64,000 bases of DNA, from positions 1 through 64,000 of the forward strand of contig CBIHON010000029.1 in assembly GCA_966211965.1 (NCBI GenBank). The letters run 5' to 3'. This document shows, piece by piece, positions 37,517 through 47,004 of the stretch (position 1 is its first letter; every line of letters starts with the position of its first letter). The DNA comes from CBIHON01 sp966211965. GTDB lineage: Bacteria > Pseudomonadota > Gammaproteobacteria > Burkholderiales > Burkholderiaceae_D. The notes under the pieces were generated by a model. The model was not told where the DNA came from, did not search any database, and saw only the letters and a list, made by a program, of their open reading frames with translations. A program made the translations under genes and the position numbers.

Positions 37517-37744
37517 TTGCTGCGGACGCCGATTCGCTGTTCGGTTTGCAGCTTGCATGAGCGCTGCCCGCCGACCGGCTTGGACGATTCCAGCGCCGAA
37601 CAATTCGATCGCATTGTCGTGCGCCGCCGCATGCGTCGCGGTGAAACTCTCTATCGCCCCGGTGATTCGGCGATTGGCTTCCAGCCTTCTCATTCTGTGG
37701 CAATTAGTCACAAACAGTGTTGCTTCACGGACATAGATCCATGA
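37517..37744 (+). pseudogene. Truncated second fnr-like gene
   Basis: The first ~45 residues parallel Fnr: CSVCSLHERCPPTGLDDSS against CASCGLHELCLPTGLADED, then EQFDRIVVRRRMRRGETLYR against QFDRIVGRRRVAKGEFLHR. After RPGDS the similarity stops and about 20 unrelated residues precede a stop; the beta-roll and HTH are missing. It retains the three N-terminal cluster cysteines. Likely the remnant of a tandem fnr duplication deleted by or before insertion of the next gene. No credible start codon other than TTG. Confidence 0.75.
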
Positions 37745-37774
37745 TAATGAATCATCGTTCCTGATTGCAAGATC

Positions 37775-39388
<1,614 letters not shown>

Positions 39389-39434
39389 AGCGGTTTGCCG
39401 ATGTATGAAAGGGGGTCATCTCGGGCCTGTGATG

Positions 39435-39468
39435 CTTGGCTCCTGTACGGTCAGGCTGAAACTGCTCT
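39435..39468. repeat. 34-bp dispersed repeat, copy 2
   Basis: Exact copy of 21-54. Lies between the convergent response regulator-cyclase gene and the histidine kinase gene, 13 bp from the latter's stop, where its CCTG/CAGG hairpin could assist termination. Confidence 0.7.
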
Positions 39469-39481
39469 AAGAACCAATCTC

Positions 39482-40900
39482 TCACATCGGTGAGCGCGGC
39501 AAGCAAATCGTCAAGCGCGTGCCGTGCAGCGCAGCATCAGGGGCATTGCTTTCCAATTGCAGATGGCCGCCATGCAATTCCACGATCGTCTTGATGATCA
39601 CCGATCCCAGGCCCAGCGATGTGCCGAAATCGCTGCTGCTTGCCGCCAGGCGTTGGCTGCGCCGCTTTCCGAACGCCGCGATTTTCTCGGCGCTCATTCC
39701 AGGTCCGTCGTCCTCGATCGTCACCTTGACGGTGGCGTCATTGCTCTGGATATTGATCCGCACGCAGTTGCGGGCGTATTTGGCGGCGTTATCGAAGACA
39801 TTGCGGAACAGCCGAGCAATCAAATACGGATCGCCGATAACCGATAAGATATTCGCCGCGGGCTGGCCGGATAGCTCGAAACGGACGCCGCGCATAGAAC
39901 CGCTTGCCGCCGGCCAATGGCTGCTTTCCATTTGAGTGATTTCGGCCGTGATCAGCGCGCCGAGATCGATGCGTTCGGCAGTCCTGCGGTAATGCGGTTC
40001 GTCGATCTCGGCGATGAAGAACAAGTCGTCGATCAATTTCCTGAAGTAGGCGAATTCGCTGGTGACGACGCGGAAAAATTCCTGGCGTTCCTGCGTCGAC
40101 ATTGCCTCGCCGTGCGTCTCGAGCGTCTCGAGCGCCGTCCGCAGGCTGGTCAGCGGTGTGCGCAAGTCATGGCCAAGTTCCTGCAGCAGTTCGCGCCGCG
40201 CCCGCTCGCTGGTTTGCAGGCGTGTCACCAAGCGTTCGATTTGATCGGCCATACGGTTGAAGTCCAGCATCAGGCGGCCGACCGCATCCAGCCGGTCGGG
40301 CCGGAAGCGCGCGGCCAGGTCGCCGGATTCGAGTTGCGCGATCAATAATTTGACTTCGCGCGAACGGATCCGCAGATACAGCGTCACCAGCAGCAGGCCG
40401 AGCAGGATCGCGCCGAGCATGGTGGCCACAAACAGCGCGCCCAGTATCAGGAAGGTATGGCGTCCTCCCAAGCCAGGATTGTAGACCGCCAGGTAGGTCG
40501 GCGTGGCGCCCTGGAGCCGCACCAGTGCCAGCGCAGGTGCGCCGGAAAAAAAGCGTCCCCGCGATACCACCTCATGCACTTGCTGCGGCTTTTCCATGCG
40601 CTGCAACAACCGCGGCGGCGCGGCATCGGTGCTGCTTGCGAGCACGTGACCGGATGCCGACAGCACCCACAGTTCCATCGCCATCGCAGGCGAGTCGGCG
40701 CGCCAGCGCTCGATGCGCTTGATTGACTCGGCGTAAGGCTGGTCTTCGACGAGATGGGCGATGAACAGGTAAATGCTGCGCTGGACTTCGCTGCTTGCCG
40801 GACCCGCCACTTCCCGCATCAGCATGAAATACAGGACGCTGAGCAGCACCGCAAAAAACGCGCTGATGCCGAGGAAGCGCAGCCAGATTCCGCCTCTCAT
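39482..40900 (-). CDS. Membrane sensor histidine kinase
   Basis: 472-residue kinase: TM1 (about 8-28), periplasmic sensor (29-145), TM2 (about 150-175), HAMP, HisKA with phospho-acceptor in LGHDLRTPLTSL (about 250), and HATPase_c (NVFDNAAKYARN; DDGPGMSAEKIAAFG; SLGLGSVIIK). Its ATG overlaps the response-regulator stop (ATGA). Signal unknown. The G box is short, but no catalytic residue appears lost. Confidence 0.9.
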   Translation of the reverse strand: MRGGIWLRFLGISAFFAVLLSVLYFMLMREVAGPASSEVQRSIYLFIAHLVEDQPYAESIKRIERWRADSPAMAMELWVLSASGHVLASSTDAAPPRLLQRMEKPQQVHEVVSRGRFFSGAPALALVRLQGATPTYLAVYNPGLGGRHTFLILGALFVATMLGAILLGLLLVTLYLRIRSREVKLLIAQLESGDLAARFRPDRLDAVGRLMLDFNRMADQIERLVTRLQTSERARRELLQELGHDLRTPLTSLRTALETLETHGEAMSTQERQEFFRVVTSEFAYFRKLIDDLFFIAEIDEPHYRRTAERIDLGALITAEITQMESSHWPAASGSMRGVRFELSGQPAANILSVIGDPYLIARLFRNVFDNAAKYARNCVRINIQSNDATVKVTIEDDGPGMSAEKIAAFGKRRSQRLAASSSDFGTSLGLGSVIIKTIVELHGGHLQLESNAPDAALHGTRLTICLPRSPM

Positions 40901-41574
40901 GCTGTCTCAAGCCGATAGCCGACGCCGTAAATCGCGACGATGCGTACCGCGGCATCGGCATCCTTGAGCTTTCTGCGCAAATGGCTCAGATGCGAATCGA
41001 TGGTGCGGTCGTAGATCGCGCTGTCGCCATCAAAGCCGTCCAGGATCCGGTTGCGCGTCACGATGTCGCCTTGCGCGCGCACCAGCAGCAACAGGACATC
41101 GAATTCCTTCTTGCCGAGATTTAGAGCAACGCCGTTGACCGCCGCCGCGCGCCGCTGCATATCCATCTGGATCGGACCGAAGGCGGCCACTTCTCTTTCC
41201 CTGTTGCGCCGCTCGACCAGCCGTACCATTCGCGCGCTCAGTTCATGCAAGCCATAGGGCTTGCGGATATAGTCGTCGGCGCCGCCTTCGATACCCGCGA
41301 CCACCGTGGCTTCGTCGGTGCGTGCCGAGAGCATCAGGATCGGAATGTGCGGGTCGCGCCGGCGCAAGTCGCGGCACAGATCCAATCCGCAGCCGTCCGG
41401 CAAGCCGACATCGAACATCACCAGGTCGAATGTGCGTTGAGCCAGCGCGGCTTGCGCCTCCCGTGCAGTGGGTGCGACCGCCAGTTCGAAACCTTGATAC
41501 CGCAGGCTCATGATCAAGGTTTTGGCGATCATGGGATCGTCTTCGACCAGCAGTACTTGATGCGCGCGATTCAT
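40897..41574 (-). CDS. OmpR/PhoB-family response regulator
   Basis: 225-residue regulator: REC domain (LLVEDDPMIAKTL; phospho-acceptor Asp in LVMFDVGLPDGCG; Lys in YIRKPYGLHEL) and a winged-helix OmpR-type DNA-binding domain (LGKKEFDVLLLLVRAQGDIV; YDRTIDSHLSHLRRKL). Overlaps the downstream kinase gene. Divergent from the serine-hydrolase-like lipoprotein gene, a candidate target. Confidence 0.93.
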   Translation of the reverse strand: MNRAHQVLLVEDDPMIAKTLIMSLRYQGFELAVAPTAREAQAALAQRTFDLVMFDVGLPDGCGLDLCRDLRRRDPHIPILMLSARTDEATVVAGIEGGADDYIRKPYGLHELSARMVRLVERRNREREVAAFGPIQMDMQRRAAAVNGVALNLGKKEFDVLLLLVRAQGDIVTRNRILDGFDGDSAIYDRTIDSHLSHLRRKLKDADAAVRIVAIYGVGYRLETA

Positions 41575-41711
41575 GGTGGAATGGAAGAGGGGGGATGGAC
41601 AAATTGTGCCATGGACTGAATTGAATTTCCGGTTTCCATAAAAATTACAGAATTGGGAATTAGAGTGGCCGTCATGTGCCGTGCCCCCCTCAAATTTCGT
41701 GGAGAAATGAC

Positions 41712-42779
41712 ATGCCAGGATCTTCCCGTTCTCTTGTTTGCCTTTCGTGGCTGCTGCAAGGCGCAGCCGCTTTGTTGCTGAGCGCTTGTGGCGGCAGCCC
41801 TGAGTCCGTCAGTCCGGACGTGTCGGCAGCTGCCGATATCGCCGGCCGGAGCGGCTTGCTGGCGGCGATTCGGGCTGCAAAAATAGCGGCTGCCAACGAT
41901 CCGCTGTGCGATCCCGCCAAGCTGGGCGATTTCTACTGGGAGATCGGCGACGCAACCAGCGCCAAGCCCCTGGTCTCGAATGCGGAAGGCGGTGCCACGG
42001 TGACCGCCAGCAGCCGTTTCGGTATTGCCTCCGCCTCGAAGTTCGTCTTCGGCGCATATGTATTGGAGAAGAAAGGCATCGAGCAAGTGCGCAAGAATCC
42101 GGCCCTGCATGATGGCCTGCGCTTCATGTCGGGTTACACGAATCTGACCGATCAGGACTGTTTCGGGAAAACCACGGTGGGCGGCTGTTTTTCGGCGGGA
42201 AGCAACAGTGCTTTCAATCCGGCGGCCCAGCATCTTTTCTATTACAACGGCGGCCACGACCAAAAACTCGCCGCGGTCGACCTCGGCCTCTCCGGTTTCA
42301 CATCGAAACAACTGGACCGGGAATATCAGATGACCCTGGGGCTGGGGGCTGGCATCACGATGGCGCCGCTGGTTCCGCTGATGGCTGGCGGCTTGCAGGC
42401 CAGCGCGTCGGATTACGCGGTATTCTTGCGCAAGCTGATGAACCGCGAACTGGTGCTCGGCTCGCACCTGGGCGAGGACGCGGTCTGCGCCTTGCCGTCA
42501 CTTTGTCCGGAACAGGCCATGTACTCGCCGATCACGGCACTCAACGAACCGTGGTCCTATTCCTACAACCATTGGGTCGAATCGGAAAAAGGCGGGGGCA
42601 CGGTCGATGCCTATTCCAGTCCTGGCAAGTTCGGTTTCTATCCGTGGATTACGCCGGATCGCAAGTTCTACGGCATTCTGTCGCGGCATGATACGCAGCC
42701 GGTAGCGTATGGCGTTTCAGTGCAATGCGGCCGGCAGATCAGGAAGGCGTTTCTCGGCGCCTTGCGGCAAACGTCGTGA
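41712..42779 (+). CDS. Serine-hydrolase-like (beta-lactamase fold) lipoprotein
   Basis: 355-residue lipoprotein: signal peptide with lipobox LLSAC, then a domain resembling penicillin-binding/class C beta-lactamase-type hydrolases: SASK (SxxK, in GIASASKFVFGAYVL) and a possible YxN in WSYSYNHWVE; the third motif (KTG) is not obvious, PGKFGFYPW being in its place. Activity is therefore uncertain. Start at 41712 with GGAGAAA upstream. Divergent from the two-component system. Confidence 0.7.
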   Translation: MPGSSRSLVCLSWLLQGAAALLLSACGGSPESVSPDVSAAADIAGRSGLLAAIRAAKIAAANDPLCDPAKLGDFYWEIGDATSAKPLVSNAEGGATVTASSRFGIASASKFVFGAYVLEKKGIEQVRKNPALHDGLRFMSGYTNLTDQDCFGKTTVGGCFSAGSNSAFNPAAQHLFYYNGGHDQKLAAVDLGLSGFTSKQLDREYQMTLGLGAGITMAPLVPLMAGGLQASASDYAVFLRKLMNRELVLGSHLGEDAVCALPSLCPEQAMYSPITALNEPWSYSYNHWVESEKGGGTVDAYSSPGKFGFYPWITPDRKFYGILSRHDTQPVAYGVSVQCGRQIRKAFLGALRQTS

Positions 42780-42943
42780 CGGGCGACGGAGATCTGATAC
42801 CAGCATTGGCGCCAAGGGTTATTGCCGCAACGAGCGAACCGATTTGCGCGTTCGCGTTCAGGCAAGCATACCCATCCTTGCACGTGCTGCGACAGCGTTT
42901 CAATCCGGCCTGAAGAAAAGGCAAAATGCTGCCGTAAAGACAG

Positions 42944-42982
42944 AGGCAGGCTACCGCATGCAGAAGCAACAGGAGCCTGCCT
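42944..42982 (+). terminator. Hairpin after the lipoprotein gene
   Basis: AGGCAGGCT (42944-42952) pairs with AGCCTGCCT (42974-42982), 21-nt loop, TTTATC following. A plausible terminator for the lipoprotein gene, though the loop is long. Confidence 0.5.
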
Positions 42983-43022
42983 TTATCTTGCGGCTTTTCG
43001 CCGCTTCTCAAAAGGACCTGCG

Positions 43023-43481
43023 ATGAGCCTGAAGCTAATTATCGATCCGGGCAGCAGTGCGAACTGCGCCAATGCTATTCTGAAGTTGCCTGAAATCCCC
43101 TGCACGCCGATCTTCATCAATCTCTGTAACTTAACGCTGGGCGGCAAGGAGTCCAGTGCCTGTATGCTGGCCGTTGAAGTGAACGGCGAATGGATCGAGC
43201 ACTTGGTGCGGCAGAGTCGGCATGTCGAGAGCTGTCGCCTCGTGCTGTTTCAATTGCAGGCCGCGCCCGGCGCACGCTTCATCGAGGTGGTATTGAAACC
43301 GTTGATTGACGAATTGCAACTCGCATTGGGCTTGACGATTGCCGTGCCGACCGCCGCGGAAGATCCGATCTTCATGACCAAGGCGCTGGCCAACAGCGCG
43401 GCGGCAGGGCTGCTCTCTTTCCAGCAGCTGGAGCAAGCTTTTGGGCAGCAAGCGGGCTACTGTGAGGATATGGGCGAATAA
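43023..43481 (+). CDS. Hypothetical protein (152 aa)
   Basis: 152-residue protein of no family I recognise: SLKLIIDPGSSANCANAILK at the start, CNLTLGGKESSACMLAVEVN, ARFIEVVLKPLIDELQ. Mixed alpha/beta composition, no signal peptide or membrane segment. Start at 43023 with AAGGA upstream. Followed within 20 bp by a clear terminator, so it is the end of its transcript. Confidence 0.65.
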   Translation: MSLKLIIDPGSSANCANAILKLPEIPCTPIFINLCNLTLGGKESSACMLAVEVNGEWIEHLVRQSRHVESCRLVLFQLQAAPGARFIEVVLKPLIDELQLALGLTIAVPTAAEDPIFMTKALANSAAAGLLSFQQLEQAFGQQAGYCEDMGE

Positions 43482-43496
43482 GAACCCCTTTGGCAA

Positions 43497-43521
43497 ATCC
43501 TGAACAGGTTCCAGGATTTTT
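43497..43521 (+). terminator. Rho-independent terminator
   Basis: ATCCTG (43497-43502), 9-nt loop, CAGGAT (43512-43517), then TTTT. Follows the hypothetical gene ending at 43481. Confidence 0.75.
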
Positions 43522-43706
43522 ATGTTGCTTGGGCTGGCCGGTTTGCGCACGTTCTTGTTTGCGGACTTGGCATGCGTGGGCGTATGCTCGACGCCATTGC
43601 AAACGTTTTTCTTTTCCCTCCGGTATCGATTCGGCCACTTTCGGTACCCCAGTCTTGATGCTCCGCGCACGACATTGCTCCACCAATCTATGTGGATACA
43701 GTCGCT

Positions 43707-43859
43707 ATGTTGTTGAATAACAACACAAAAGAAGCATTTGAACAATTTTGCCGGCAAAATGGCAAAGATGCCAAAAAGCCCGCTGAAGCGGCGAAATCAA
43801 GCCGTTTCAAGCACATGTTCGATGAGGTTATGCAATATTGGTATATCGCAATGCGTTGA
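43707..43859 (+). CDS. Very small ORF (50 aa), hypothetical
   Basis: 50-codon ORF with protein-like composition: TKEAFEQFCRQNGKDAKK, then KHMFDEVMQYWYIAMR. Charged N-terminal two thirds, aromatic C-terminal end; no signal peptide. No strong ribosome-binding site is visible, so it may be chance. It lies in the 700-bp gap before the porin gene; the rest of that gap (43522-43706, 43860-44181) shows only the AT-rich porin upstream region with GAGG ahead of the porin ATG. Confidence 0.4.
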   Translation: MLLNNNTKEAFEQFCRQNGKDAKKPAEAAKSSRFKHMFDEVMQYWYIAMR

Positions 43860-44181
43860 TGGCATTAGATTTTTAATGTTAAATTCACATACGATTCATT
43901 GGTCATATTGCAAGCAGGTTTGCTTAAGTTTGCTTGTCTCTAACCAGACTGCCATTATCGGGCGATGTGCTTCCGGGTCAAAAGCCCGGTTTTAGTTCGA
44001 CTCTTTGTTATCACCTTGTAATGAGGCGTAGGCATGAGGGCGCCCGGGTCGGGTTCTAGACGTTTGTTTAAGGCATCTGAGTTAAATAGCAGCAGAATTT
44101 TAGGAATAGTCAGTTAAGGCAATACCGAGGGCCTTTTCTGATGCAATAAGAAAACTTGGAAACCACTTTGAGGATATTTAA

Positions 44182-45189
44182 ATGAAAAAATCGCTACTCG
44201 CACTCGCAATCATGGGCGCTTTCACCGGCATCGCCTCTGCACAATCGAACGTCACCATCTACGGTATTGTCGACGTCGGCATCGCCAATGAAAACAACGG
44301 CGCTGCAGCAGGTTCCGTTACCCGCATGGACAGCGGTGTCCTGAACGGCAGCCGCCTCGGCTTCAAGGGTACTGAAGATCTGGGTGGCGGCTTGTCCGCT
44401 AACTTCCAATTGGAAAACGGCTTCTCTACCGACACCGGCGCCCTGGGCCAAGGCGGTCTGCTGTTCGGCCGTCAAGCATGGGTCGGCCTGAGCGGCGGCT
44501 TCGGCGCCGTCAAGTTCGGCCGTCAAATGACTGTCGTCTACAGCAACGCCAGCACGTTCGATCCGTTCAGCGATGCACTGGCTGGCGACTCGGCTCGTTT
44601 GTTCAACTATTCCGGCAGCCGTACCAACAACCTGATGAGCTACTCCTACGAAGCCAGCGGCTTCCGCGGTGAAGTGCAATACGGTTTTGGCGAAGTCGCT
44701 GGCGACACCTCCGCCAACCGCACCTTCGCCTTGGCTGGCGGTTATAAGAATGGCCCGATCGATGTGGTGCTGACCCATCATCGCTCCACCGATGCTACCG
44801 GTAATGTTACGGGCAAAACCACGCTGCTCGGCGGCAACTACAACTTTGGCGTGGTCAAGGCTTACGCTGCTTATGCATGGAACAAGGACGTCACACCAAG
44901 CGGCGCAATCAGCCTCAACGCCGACACGCGTGATGCATTGATCGGCTTGACAGCGCCTGTGGGCAGCGCAGGCACCTTCATCGCTTCCTACATCCGTTTG
45001 TCGAACAAGGCAGTGAGCAATGCCGACGCCAACCAGATCGCTATCGGCTATACGCATGATCTGTCCAAGCGTACCGCGCTGTACACCAGCTACGGCCGTC
45101 TGGCCAACGACGGCGGCGCTTCTTACCAAGTGCCGACCGCGGGCAATACCGACAAGCTGTTCAACGTCGGCATCCGCCACAAGTTCTAA
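44182..45189 (+). CDS. Gram-negative porin, Burkholderia/Neisseria type
   Basis: 335-residue trimeric general porin: signal peptide (MKKSLLALAIMGAFTGIASA), mature start QSNVTIYGIVDVGIA, SRLGFKGTEDLGGGLSANFQ, LFGRQAWVGLSG, FGAVKFGRQ, and C-terminal FNVGIRHKF ending in Phe for BamA recognition. Sixteen-strand barrel for small hydrophilic solutes in the outer membrane. Codon use is markedly more biased than in neighbours (mostly C-ending codons), as in highly expressed genes. GAGG upstream of the ATG. Confidence 0.95.
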   Translation: MKKSLLALAIMGAFTGIASAQSNVTIYGIVDVGIANENNGAAAGSVTRMDSGVLNGSRLGFKGTEDLGGGLSANFQLENGFSTDTGALGQGGLLFGRQAWVGLSGGFGAVKFGRQMTVVYSNASTFDPFSDALAGDSARLFNYSGSRTNNLMSYSYEASGFRGEVQYGFGEVAGDTSANRTFALAGGYKNGPIDVVLTHHRSTDATGNVTGKTTLLGGNYNFGVVKAYAAYAWNKDVTPSGAISLNADTRDALIGLTAPVGSAGTFIASYIRLSNKAVSNADANQIAIGYTHDLSKRTALYTSYGRLANDGGASYQVPTAGNTDKLFNVGIRHKF

Positions 45190-45252
45190 GCACGGCGCTG
45201 TAAGTAGCACATAAATCAATAAAAGAGTAGCAGTGTAGAAACAGCCGGCGCC

Positions 45253-45280
45253 TGCCGTACAGAAACTGCCTTGTACGGCA
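45253..45280 (+). terminator. Hairpin downstream of the porin gene
   Basis: TGCCGTACA (45253-45261) pairs perfectly with TGTACGGCA (45272-45280), 10-nt loop. There is no U-run, so it may protect the 3' end of the porin mRNA rather than terminate it. Confidence 0.45.
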
Positions 45281-45429
45281 TCTGAACCAGAACCATGGCG
45301 CCGGCGGCATTGCCGGCAGTTGTCAGGCTGACGCTTAGTGGTGAGCTAGGTTTGGCAGTAGTTCATGTCGATCATTCTCCGGATCGGCATATTTTATGAG
45401 TAGCATTTTTTCATTGAAGATGTCTCTTG

Positions 45430-45511
45430 GCGCGGGCTGGTGAGGTTATTTGATAGTCGGCCCGATGTGCACCTTAATGCACATCAATTGGCTTGGCCCG
45501 CGCGCTTTTTT
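45430..45511 (+). ncRNA. Structured element ending in a terminator-like hairpin
   Basis: GCGCGGGC (45430-45437) pairs with GCCCGCGC (45496-45503), followed by six T (45506-45511). Enclosed is GATGTGCA-CCTTAA-TGCACATC, a perfect 8-bp hairpin, and an alternative GGGC/GCCC pairing is possible. It could be the 3' end of a small RNA or an extended porin transcript with terminator. No promoter was identified. Confidence 0.4.
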
Positions 45512-45633
45512 CGCTTTTCCATTTTGTTTTTTGTTACGCTGCCCCAGATATTGCGGCTATGCAAAGGCAACCATTCGCGCTCCACTCTTCTAAAACGCAG
45601 GCCTGCCAGGTCAGCGGCATGCGACGTCGGAAA

Positions 45634-45738
45634 TTAATCCGGGATAAGCACAAAGAAGATCAACGCTAAGCCTGCCAGCATGCCTATTTGAACCGAGAAG
45701 ATCAAAAATGGTATCTTCAGCTCTTCCGGAATTCTCAT
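45634..45738 (-). CDS. 34-residue single-pass membrane protein
   Basis: ORF MRIPEELK + IPFLIFSVQIGMLAGLALIF + FVLIPD: short charged N-terminus, one transmembrane helix, acidic end. The ATG at 45738 has a near-perfect Shine-Dalgarno (AAGGAG, 7-nt spacing), the main argument for it being real. Immediately upstream, TTGAGGT/ACCTCAA forms a hairpin that touches the Shine-Dalgarno. Function unknown. The surrounding 45739-46090 gap contains no other gene. Confidence 0.6.
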   Translation of the reverse strand: MRIPEELKIPFLIFSVQIGMLAGLALIFFVLIPD

Positions 45739-45748
45739 GCCAATCTCC

Positions 45749-45768
45749 TTGAGGTCTCAAAACCTCAA
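45749..45768 (-). promoter_or_regulatory. Hairpin abutting the Shine-Dalgarno of the 34-aa ORF
   Basis: On the minus strand TTGAGGT (45768-45762), 6-nt loop, ACCTCAA (45755-45749), whose last bases overlap AAGGAG. It could modulate translation of the small membrane protein. Confidence 0.4.
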
Positions 45769-45999
45769 AAAAGATGTTGCTCCCTTCTTGCTGTGATTGT
45801 TTTGCCATGACCGACTGCGCGGCCCATTCCTGATTTTTTAGGAAAAACGTCTTGGGGAAAAGTTCCGGTAGTGCGCAAAGTCGTATTGACGCCATGCCCA
45901 CTGCGAAAAACCGAGCCTGCGCTGCGAGTTGCCAAAATAGTGTGTCATCCACGGCTCGCTAGGCGCCGCCAAATCCGCTAAGGGCCTCTCTCAATAAAA

Positions 46000-46075
46000 G
46001 CCGCTGGCGTTGTTGCTTCTCCTTGCCGTACGCTCGTACTGTTTGCTGTGCGCGTCGGCGCGTCTGGCCAGCGGC
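46000..46075. repeat. 76-bp hairpin repeat
   Basis: GCCGCTGGC (46000-46008) and its exact complement GCCAGCGGC (46067-46075), with a central CGTACGCTCGTAC palindrome. Weaker pairing (AATAAA / TTTAT) continues outside. Its plan (outer arms, central palindrome, GC-rich filling) is like the 161-bp element at 9304-9464, though the sequences differ. Probably a REP/MITE-type intergenic repeat. Confidence 0.55.
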
Positions 46076-46090
46076 ATTTATCTAAAGGCT

Positions 46091-46651
46091 CTAAGTAATT
46101 CCTGCGCGGCGCCTCAATTCAGCCAGCCATGTGCGTCCTTGCGCCCAATCGCCTAAGCCGCTGTCGCCGTTGATATGGCCGAGCGGGCCGACGTCATGGA
46201 ATGCCGCGCCCCATTCGGTAGCAAAGCATTGCGCGCGGGGCAGTGCACACCACGGGTCGTCGGATGATGCAACCACGATGCTGTTGAACGGCAACGCTTG
46301 GCGCAGCATAGGCGCAAAGCCGGTAACAAATCGCGGAAAATCCGCGCGTTCGACATCCGGTGGCGCTACCAGCAAAGCACCCTTGACCTTGGCCGCATGC
46401 GGAGCGTGCCAGTGTCCGGATGCCCACCATGCAGTCGTGACGCAGCCAAGGCTATGTGCGACCAGGATGACAGGGCCAGGTGCTTGCGCAATCACGGCAT
46501 CAAGCGCGGCCACCCAGTCGGTCCGATTGGGGGTATCCCAATTCGTCTGCTGCACCCGCAAGGCATTCGGAAGAATTGTTTCCCATGCAGATTGCCAATG
46601 GCTGGGCCCGGAGTTGTAGAGACCTGGGTGAATGAGAATTTGGTACGCCAT
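46091..46651 (-). CDS. RBBP9/YdeN-family alpha/beta hydrolase
   Basis: 186-residue serine hydrolase of the RBBP9/YdeN family: ILIHPGLYNSGPSHWQSAWE at the start, nucleophile elbow VAHSLGC, Asp in VASSDDPWC, catalytic His in LGHINGDSGLGDW. Substrates of this family are unknown. Start at 46651. No operon partner; it is divergent from the subtilase gene. Confidence 0.92.
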   Translation of the reverse strand: MAYQILIHPGLYNSGPSHWQSAWETILPNALRVQQTNWDTPNRTDWVAALDAVIAQAPGPVILVAHSLGCVTTAWWASGHWHAPHAAKVKGALLVAPPDVERADFPRFVTGFAPMLRQALPFNSIVVASSDDPWCALPRAQCFATEWGAAFHDVGPLGHINGDSGLGDWAQGRTWLAELRRRAGIT

Positions 46652-47004
46652 GTTTCATAAGCAAAAGAAAGGGGAAGGGGCAATCCGGAATCGACATCAT
46701 AACTTCAAGTGCTCGGCCAAATTGAAGGTTCTGCAAGCGGTCATTTTTGAATTGGCCAGACAAACCGAAATTCTGATTGGATTGCTTAAGAATACGTCCA
46801 TAAGTCATGGATCCTGTTTGTTGAGGGTGGGAACATTAAATAGGCCGGTTCCATTTTTTTTAAAGGCGAATAAGAAAAATTAAAAAAACATTAATTTTCC
46901 GACGTGCAAAGTTGTTCTCGTGATATCATATTGTTTTTTTAATATCAAATCAGCATCTTGCTCCGTCTGGAGCGGAGAGGCATTTTGCTTGGGAAAAGCT
47001 AACC
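46652..47004. other. Upstream region of the subtilase gene
   Basis: 353 bp, AT-richer than the rest of the window. A weak hairpin (GGGAAC ... GGTTCC, then eight T, about 46827-46860) may terminate upstream transcription. No ORF; no operator recognised. The subtilase ATG lacks a good ribosome site (GGAGAGG is about 26 nt upstream). Confidence 0.4.

Noticed and set aside
43738..43995. 85-codon ORF overlapping the 50-codon ORF before the porin
   Set aside because: Codon pattern and composition are less protein-like than in the shorter overlapping frame.
44194..45219. 341-codon open frame antisense to the porin
   Set aside because: Result of strong C-ending codon bias in the porin gene.
45611..45952. 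113-codon minus-strand ORF
   Set aside because: No protein-like composition, and the 34-codon ORF in another frame has a far better ribosome site.
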